Source: Sphaerisporangium sp. TRM90804
GTDB lineage: Bacteria > Actinomycetota > Actinomycetes > Streptosporangiales > Streptosporangiaceae
Reading direction: 5' to 3'
Length of the DNA stretch: 64,000 nt
Assembly: GCF_029846175.1 (NCBI RefSeq)
Contig: NZ_JARWAC010000015.1
Span: 62,001-126,000, forward strand
Shown: positions 58,934-64,000 of the stretch, in pieces
How positions within the stretch are numbered: the stretch's first letter is position 1
How the letters are laid out: every line of letters starts with the position of its first letter
Translations under genes and position numbers: made by a program
Notes under the pieces: model-generated
What the model saw: the letters and a program-made list of their open reading frames with translations, nothing else
What the model was told of the DNA's origin: nothing
The model's database searches: none

Positions 58934-59257
58934 CAGGCACCGCCAGCCTCGCCCACCCAACCCCGCCCGGCTGAGCACCGTTGACGGCGCCGTCTTCACC
59001 GCGACACCCCCCACCGTCGCGGCGCCGCTTCAAAGGCCCACGGGAACCGTGGTCCGCCGATCGTGCTGATGCGTCCGCCGGCCGCCCGGGTCGGTGGCGA
59101 GCAGGAACCAGGCCTCCCTCAGCCGGATCTGCTTCTGGAACTGAGCACCTGAGCGTCTGTGCGCCTGAGCGACCCCGGCGGCGGGGGCGTGCCGTTCCTG
59201 GGCGCGGGCGGGGCGGCGCGCACTGGTATAACGGTCAGCGCGGAAGGGGGCCACCAC
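58934..59257. other. 320-base gap before IclR gene
   Basis: No gene or operator recognised. An in-frame ORF that runs through it (58981 onward) is antisense-like sequence with no homology until the histidine-kinase fragment at 60047. Confidence 0.4.
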
Positions 59258-60046
59258 ATGGCGGAGGAGTACGTCCAGTCGCTGGCCCGCGGGCTCGCGG
59301 TCATCAGGGCCTTCGACGCCGCCAATCCCGAGCTGACGCTCAGCGAGGTGGCCCGGGCCACCGGGCTCACGCGGGCGGCCGCCCGCCGGTTCCTGCTGAC
59401 GCTGGTGGAGCTCGGGTACGTCCACACCGACGGGCGACTGTTCTCGCTGTCCCCCCGCGTGCTGGAGCTGGGGTACGCCTACCTGTCGAGCCTGTCGCTG
59501 CCCGAGGTGGCCCTGCCGCACCTGGAGCGGCTGGTGGCCGAGGTGCACGAGTCGGCGTCGGTCTCGGTGCTCGACATGCCCGACATCGTGTACGTGGCCC
59601 GCGTGCCGACCAGCCGCATCATGCGCGTGACGATCAGCATCGGCACGCGGTTCCCCGCGCACTCCACCTCGATGGGCCGGGTGCTGCTGGCCTGGTCGCC
59701 GCCGGCCGAACTGGAGGCCTACTTCTCCCGGGCCACGCTGGAGCGGCACACCTCGCGCACCGTCACCTCCCGGGCCGCGCTCGAGGCCGAGCTGGGGCGC
59801 GTGCGGTCCCAGGGGTGGGCGATGGTCGACCAGGAGCTGGAGGAGGGCCTGCGCTCGATCGCCGCGCCCGTGCGCGATCGGGCGGGCCGGGTGGTCGCCG
59901 CCGTCAACGTGTCCTCACACGCCAGCCGCACCACCGTCGAGTCGGCCCGCCGCGACCTGCTCCCCCCGCTGCTGGCCGCCGCCGCCCGCATCGAGGCCGA
60001 CCTGCACGCCACCGGCGCCGGCCCCCGCACGGCACTGCCCGCGACC

Positions 60047-60055
<9 letters not shown>
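59258..60055 (+). CDS. IclR family regulator, PcaR/PobR type
   Basis: A 265-residue regulator; ATG 59258 follows GGAAGGGGG. The HTH (LTLSEVARATGLTRAAARRFL) comes after YVQSLARGLAVIRAFD, the hallmark of the PcaR/PcaU/PobR branch that controls protocatechuate and 4-hydroxybenzoate breakdown. The IclR ligand domain (PAHSTSMGRVLLAW, IAAPVRDRAGRVVAAVNVS) is complete. The last about 14 residues (after ARIEADL) are non-homologous and its stop overlaps the kinase fragment (TGATG), so the gene was probably joined to foreign sequence by a deletion. Confidence 0.9.
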
Positions 60056-60622
<567 letters not shown>

Positions 60623-60671
60623 ACGTTTCACGGCGACCGTCCGCCGCGCGCGCGACATGCCGGAGCCGGCA

Positions 60672-60687
60672 TTGACAACGTTGTCAA
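60672..60687. promoter_or_regulatory. Perfect LacI operator TTGACAACGTTGTCAA
   Basis: A 16-bp perfect palindrome 17 bases before the LacI gene start at 60705. Its first six bases (TTGACA) are a consensus -35 box with TGAATG 17 bases on as a weak -10. Repressor binding would block the promoter, so the gene is probably autoregulated. Confidence 0.85.
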
Positions 60688-60704
60688 CACGGAGTGAATG
60701 CGCG

Positions 60705-61736
60705 ATGATGCACCGCGTGGCAGAGACGAGACGCGGCCGGCCCACGATGAACGACGTCGCGGCCACGGCCGGGGTCGCGCTGAAGACGGTCTCCCGGGTC
60801 GTCAACGACGAACCCGGGGTCAACGCGGCGACCGCCGAGCGCGTCCGGCAGGCCATCGAGCGGCTCGGCTACCGCCGCAACGAGGGGGCGCGCGTGCTGC
60901 GCCGGGGGCGCACCGCGACGATCGGCCTGATCATCGAGGACGTCGCCGACCCTTTCTACTCCGGGCTCAGCCGCGCCGTCGAGGACGTCGCCCGCAGCCA
61001 CGGCTCGCTCGTCTTCACCGGCTCCTCCGGCGAGGACCCCCGCCGCGAGCGCGAGCTGGTCCTGGCCTTCTGCGCCCGCCGGGTGGACGGGCTGGTCGTC
61101 GTGCCGGCCGGGTCCGACCACGCCTACCTCGGTCCCGAGCTGGCCGCCGGCATCCGCGCGGTCTTCGCCGACCGCCCCGCCGGGCCCGACGTCGACGTCG
61201 ACACGGTGCTGTGCGACAACACCGGCGGCGCCCGCTCGGGGGTGGCCCACCTGATCGCCCACGGCCACCGCCGCATCGGTTTCGTCGGCGACAGCGCCGT
61301 CATCTTCACCGCCGCCGAGCGCCACCGCGGGTTCCGCCAGGGCCTGGAGGCGGCCGGGGTGCCCTACGACGCGTCCCTGGTGGCGATGGGCCCGCCCGAC
61401 CAGGCCCGGGTGGACGCCGACGTGGCCCGCCTGATGACGGGGCCGCACCCGCCCACGGCCCTGCTCACCGGCAACGGCCGCACCACCCTCACCACCCTGC
61501 GCGCCCTGGCGCGCTACCCCTCGCGGGTCGCCCTCGTGGGCTTCGACGACTTCGACCTCGCCGACCTGCTCGTCCCCGCCGTCACGGTCGTGGCCCAAGA
61601 CCCCCCCGCCCTCGGCCGCACCTCAGCCGAACTGCTCTTCCGCCGCCTGTCCGGCGACAACGGCCCCACCGAACGCGTAGAGCTCCCCACCCGCCTCATC
61701 CCCCGAGGCTCCGGCGAACTCCCCCCCGCCCCCTGA
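60705..61736 (+). CDS. LacI family transcriptional regulator
   Basis: A 343-residue repressor from ATG 60705 (ATG 60708 or GTG 60717 also possible). HTH: TMNDVAATAGVALKTVSRVVN, hinge IERLGYRRNEGARVLRRG, then the ligand domain (IGLIIEDVADPFYSG, GHRRIGFVGDSA, VALVGFDDFDLADLLVP). All features are those of active LacI repressors. No divergent or downstream sugar gene is adjacent, so the target beyond itself is unknown. Confidence 0.92.
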   Translation: MMHRVAETRRGRPTMNDVAATAGVALKTVSRVVNDEPGVNAATAERVRQAIERLGYRRNEGARVLRRGRTATIGLIIEDVADPFYSGLSRAVEDVARSHGSLVFTGSSGEDPRRERELVLAFCARRVDGLVVVPAGSDHAYLGPELAAGIRAVFADRPAGPDVDVDTVLCDNTGGARSGVAHLIAHGHRRIGFVGDSAVIFTAAERHRGFRQGLEAAGVPYDASLVAMGPPDQARVDADVARLMTGPHPPTALLTGNGRTTLTTLRALARYPSRVALVGFDDFDLADLLVPAVTVVAQDPPALGRTSAELLFRRLSGDNGPTERVELPTRLIPRGSGELPPAP

Positions 61737-61749
61737 CCACCCCGCACCC

Positions 61750-61840
61750 GTCCCTTCCAGACAGCCGTCCCTTCCAGACAGCCGTCCCTTCCAGACAGCC
61801 GTCCCTTCCAGACAGCCGTCCCTTCCAGACAGCCGTCCCT
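61750..61840. repeat. 17-bp tandem repeat, five copies plus six bases
   Basis: The unit GTCCCTTCCAGACAGCC repeats without mismatch at 61750, 61767, 61784, 61801 and 61818, ending in a partial copy. It lies 14 bases after the LacI stop, outside any gene. Each unit can be read in all frames and holds no palindrome. Confidence 0.92.
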
Positions 61841-61930
61841 CAAATGGTGCCTTCGGCGCAGCCTGCCCAGAGCGACCCTCATCCAGCCCACTCCGTCACC
61901 GCCGCGCAAGCCACAGGACCTCTGGCTCGC

Positions 61931-62353
61931 TCATTTGGAACCCCTCCCGTCAGCCGGAGCATTCGGGCCACTGGTGGCGATCACCCGCCATGAGGCGATC
62001 TCGGCGTACCCGGCCGGATGAGCGATGGCGTCCTGGGCGGCCAGCGCCATCACCAGAGCAGGCGCATCCCCCGCGGCGAGAAACGGGAGCAGACCCATCG
62101 CGAGCTGGCCATCGGTCAGTTCGGCGTGCCGGGTCGCCGTCCAGCCCTGCGGGACACCATGGTCATCGACCAGGCGGACGACGAGCCATGCCGGGTAAGT
62201 CTGGTGGATCGCTTTGATCTGACGTTCGACCAACTCGGCCAGTTCGGGAATCACCGGGCGCTGACGAGGGCTCGGCGACCGGCCGGTGGTCTTCGGGAAG
62301 TACCCGCCCACCGAGATGCTCGCGCTCGGCGAGAAGCCGTACGGGTCGGTCAC
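61931..62353 (-). CDS. Unknown 140-residue protein
   Basis: GTG 62353 overlaps the previous stop. No family recognised. The middle (VERQIKAIHQTYPAWLVVRL, VPQGWTATRHAELTDGQL) looks globular; the N-terminus is Ser/Pro-rich. GC content and third-position bias are lower than elsewhere, consistent with an accessory region. Confidence 0.65.
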   Translation of the reverse strand: MTDPYGFSPSASISVGGYFPKTTGRSPSPRQRPVIPELAELVERQIKAIHQTYPAWLVVRLVDDHGVPQGWTATRHAELTDGQLAMGLLPFLAAGDAPALVMALAAQDAIAHPAGYAEIASWRVIATSGPNAPADGRGSK

Positions 62354-62682
62354 GCCGCACCCCGCCGGGCCACTGACCGGAACATCTTCCCCAGCTCGGC
62401 CTCCCGCATCAAGCCCCGTAACTCGTCCACGGTGGCCGAAGCGACACGCACCGGCTCAGCAGCCCACCGCGCGAACGCGACGAACTCGCGGGTCCACTCG
62501 CCGTAGAGGATCAGCCAGCCGGGCTCCATGCGATCGAGCTGCGCGGCGGCGGCCTTCTTGACCTGGTCGAACCGGCGAGAGACGAACTGGTCGGGCAGCA
62601 CCCCGTCGCGGTGCCGGCCGCCGGGAGGCTTGGACACACGTGATGGGGCGCCTACCGTATTGGTGAATTCAGGCTTTCCCAT
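62350..62682 (-). CDS. Unknown 110-residue protein
   Basis: ATG 62682 follows GAGGTG. A basic, disordered N-terminus (GAPSRVSKPPGGRHRDG) leads to a helical domain (FDQVKKAAAAQLDRMEPGWL, VASATVDELRGLMREAELG) with a Trp-rich centre (WLILYGEWTREFVAFARWA). Two-gene operon with the unknown gene downstream. Similar small proteins occur beside XRE-type regulators in actinomycetes, as here. Confidence 0.65.
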   Translation of the reverse strand: MGKPEFTNTVGAPSRVSKPPGGRHRDGVLPDQFVSRRFDQVKKAAAAQLDRMEPGWLILYGEWTREFVAFARWAAEPVRVASATVDELRGLMREAELGKMFRSVARRGAA

Positions 62683-62831
62683 GGGGCAGCACCTCACTTC
62701 CTGCGGTATGTCGTGCGCTCGCTCCGATCGACGATGATCGGCGAATCGTGCTGCGGTAGGTGATGAAGCGTGGCTAGGCCGATGTGCCGGGGCACGCGAA
62801 CGACGTCCCGTCCGACTGCGTCTGGGATACG

Positions 62832-63014
62832 TCAGCGGGGATCCGCCAAATGCACGGTCACAGCCTTGTCCATCACGTGGACATGTCGACGGTACGCACG
62901 AAGACGGGGGACCACCCGAACAGTCAGTTCGGATAACCCGTGGTTCGGCAGGTCAAGGTACTTGCAGACGCTGTGCGAGCGCGTTGACCTGCCGTCGATA
63001 CGTGGGCCGAACAC
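62832..63014 (-). CDS. Possible 60-residue ORF after the XRE gene (doubtful)
   Basis: An ORF overlapping the 3' end of the XRE gene in another frame, ending MDKAVTVHLADPR. It has no ribosome site at its ATG and no known family; its existence rests on moderate codon bias after 62950 only. Confidence 0.25.
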   Translation of the reverse strand: MFGPRIDGRSTRSHSVCKYLDLPNHGLSELTVRVVPRLRAYRRHVHVMDKAVTVHLADPR

Positions 63015-64000
63015 GGCGCCGCAGGCGAGTGATGATGTCCTGGGCGAGAGGGCTTCGAGTCAGGTCTTCCGGAGCCAGTCGCTCCAGGTCCAACAGGTGA
63101 ACCAGCACTGCGGGGTCTTCGCGTCGGATGTCGTGGCAGCGAGCCACTTCGAGCTGGAACGTGAAACGGCGCTCGATGGAGGGGAGCCGACTGGCATCGA
63201 TCTGATCCGCGAGGCGCAGCGCTTCGGCGGCTTTGCCTGCCTCCATGTCGATGCTCATGCTGTGCAACTCCACGTTCGTCGGTCCGAAGACGGTCCACAT
63301 GACGTTGCCTTCGCCCGCTTGCTGAGCCTGTGCCGTGGCCCGGGTGAACAGACGATCTCGAGCTTTGGTCCAGCGCTTACGGCGGGAATCGGCGACGACC
63401 GCGATCAGTTCCAGTGCGCCCGCAAGAGCGACCGCGTTCGCGTCCTCAGGCGCCGCCTGGGCAAGCTGCCGGATTCCCAGAGCCGCGATCTGCTCCGCCG
63501 CCTCATGCTCGGCACTCGCGAGGAGGACATGTCCGAGATTCCATCGCGCGGCACCGATTCGAATGGGATCATCAGCTTCCTCTGCGGCACGCAGCGCACG
63601 GTCGGCGGCCATGAGGGACAAGTCGACACGGCCGACACGGCGGCAGTAGGACCGGAGCATGAAGTACAGGTCGGCTGCCACGCGCTGCACTTCACGCCGT
63701 GCGGAATCGTCAGCGCCGAGCCGAACCGCCTGAACGGCACGTTCGAGGTCGCTGATCAGGCCGGGCAGGACGGCTGCCGCATCGGTGAACCGGGTCGGAC
63801 TGGTCTGCCACATGCGCCATGCCGCCTCGACGCGGTCTCGAAGAAGGGCGGTCGGCGTCGGCTCGGGACCGCAGGGCAAGCGGTAGCCCAACAAGGCACT
63901 TACGACATGCGGGTCCACGTCGGCAGCCCTGGCGGGGGGTTCACTTCGGTTCAACTCACCCAGCAAAGCCGACATCGGCACGCCGAGCTCGACCGCGAGA
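62953..64000 (-). CDS. XRE-type regulator with TPR-like C-terminal domain (5' end outside the window)
   Basis: At least 348 residues are visible. The first residues in the window (LAVELGVPMSALLGELN) look like the end of a Cro/C1-type HTH. The rest is helical with TPR-like repeats (DLSLMAADRALRAAEEADD, ARWNLGHVLLASAEHEAAEQI, KAAEALRLADQIDASRLPS). This architecture is common in actinomycete regulators that respond to unknown signals and sit beside small unknown genes, as here. Confidence 0.8.
   Translation of the reverse strand, partial: LAVELGVPMSALLGELNRSEPPARAADVDPHVVSALLGYRLPCGPEPTPTALLRDRVEAAWRMWQTSPTRFTDAAAVLPGLISDLERAVQAVRLGADDSARREVQRVAADLYFMLRSYCRRVGRVDLSLMAADRALRAAEEADDPIRIGAARWNLGHVLLASAEHEAAEQIAALGIRQLAQAAPEDANAVALAGALELIAVVADSRRKRWTKARDRLFTRATAQAQQAGEGNVMWTVFGPTNVELHSMSIDMEAGKAAEALRLADQIDASRLPSIERRFTFQLEVARCHDIRREDPAVLVHLLDLERLAPEDLTRSPLAQDIITRLRRRVRPTYRRQVNALAQRLQVP

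Noticed and set aside
58981-60046. Full-length histidine kinase in the frame running from 58981
   Set aside because: The part before 60047 lies over the IclR gene in another frame and has no kinase sensor or phospho-His motif; it is a shadow.
61750-61840. CRISPR array
   Set aside because: The 17-bp units follow each other with no spacers, and there are no cas genes.

Overview
The window is 64 kb of very GC-rich DNA. Its genes are packed and often overlap as GTGA or ATGA, many starts are GTG or TTG, and codon third positions are almost all G or C. Together with a class E sortase and LAxTG substrate, an FxsB-type radical SAM system, a SnoaL-like protein, a GPGG-motif small membrane protein and an actinobacterial c-di-AMP riboswitch, this points to a filamentous actinomycete, probably of the Streptosporangiaceae or a relative. 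The assignment below the class level is inference. No insertion sequence, integrase, prophage or CRISPR array was seen.

Layout. 0-2.3 kb: a sortase E (cut by the window edge) and its likely substrate, an HtaA-domain surface protein with a long Pro/Thr/Ser stalk. 2.7-12.5 kb: a signalling and peptide-modification island made of a Ser/Thr kinase with a WD40 propeller, FxsB radical SAM enzyme, HEXXH protein, FxsT NB-ARC/TPR protein, the small FxsA precursor and an nSTAND ATPase. 12.6-16.6 kb: a pentapeptide-repeat membrane protein, a doubly truncated FAD/NAD(P)-binding-family protein behind a leader-peptide/operator control region, and a short-chain dehydrogenase. 16.7-30 kb: a stress-protein district (Mn catalase, PRC-barrel, BON, ChaB, DUF4235, a LEA-like repeat protein, DUF6458, several small membrane proteins) with one tRNA-Lys, a glycosyltransferase, two SDR-type enzymes in all, a TetR regulator and an MBL-fold hydrolase. 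30-45 kb: secreted GH128 glucanase, POT transporter, NlpC/P60 hydrolase, ABC-F protein, phosphoesterase plus Sfp-type phosphopantetheinyl transferase, a STAS protein, an esterase, a sodium/proton antiporter and a Tat-exported flavoprotein. 45-49.5 kb: a second identical tRNA-Lys, a double-psi-barrel secreted protein behind a c-di-AMP (ydaO-type) riboswitch, OsmC, a holin-like membrane protein and a LacI regulator. 49.7-60.6 kb: amidohydrolase plus cysteine dioxygenase controlled by paired LacI operators, GDPD, an MFS transporter, an aldehyde dehydrogenase divergent from a two-subunit CoA-transferase with paired GTTCGC-N3-GCGAAC boxes, a PcaR-type IclR regulator, and a histidine-kinase remnant. 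60.7-64 kb: an autoregulated LacI protein, a 17-bp tandem repeat, and a lower-GC accessory stretch of two small unknown genes and an XRE/TPR regulator cut by the window end.

Functional links: (i) FxsA is probably the substrate of FxsB, with the HEXXH, NB-ARC/TPR and nSTAND proteins as partners, and the FxsA C-terminus departs from the usual FxSxx ending. (ii) The ALDH, CoA-transferase and IclR genes look like part of an aromatic-acid (beta-ketoadipate-like) catabolic locus. (iii) Several sites show recent gene erosion: a frameshifted sortase N-terminus, a 16-codon GT4 glycosyltransferase relic, a two-ended truncation of the FAD protein, and a truncated, frameshifted histidine kinase.
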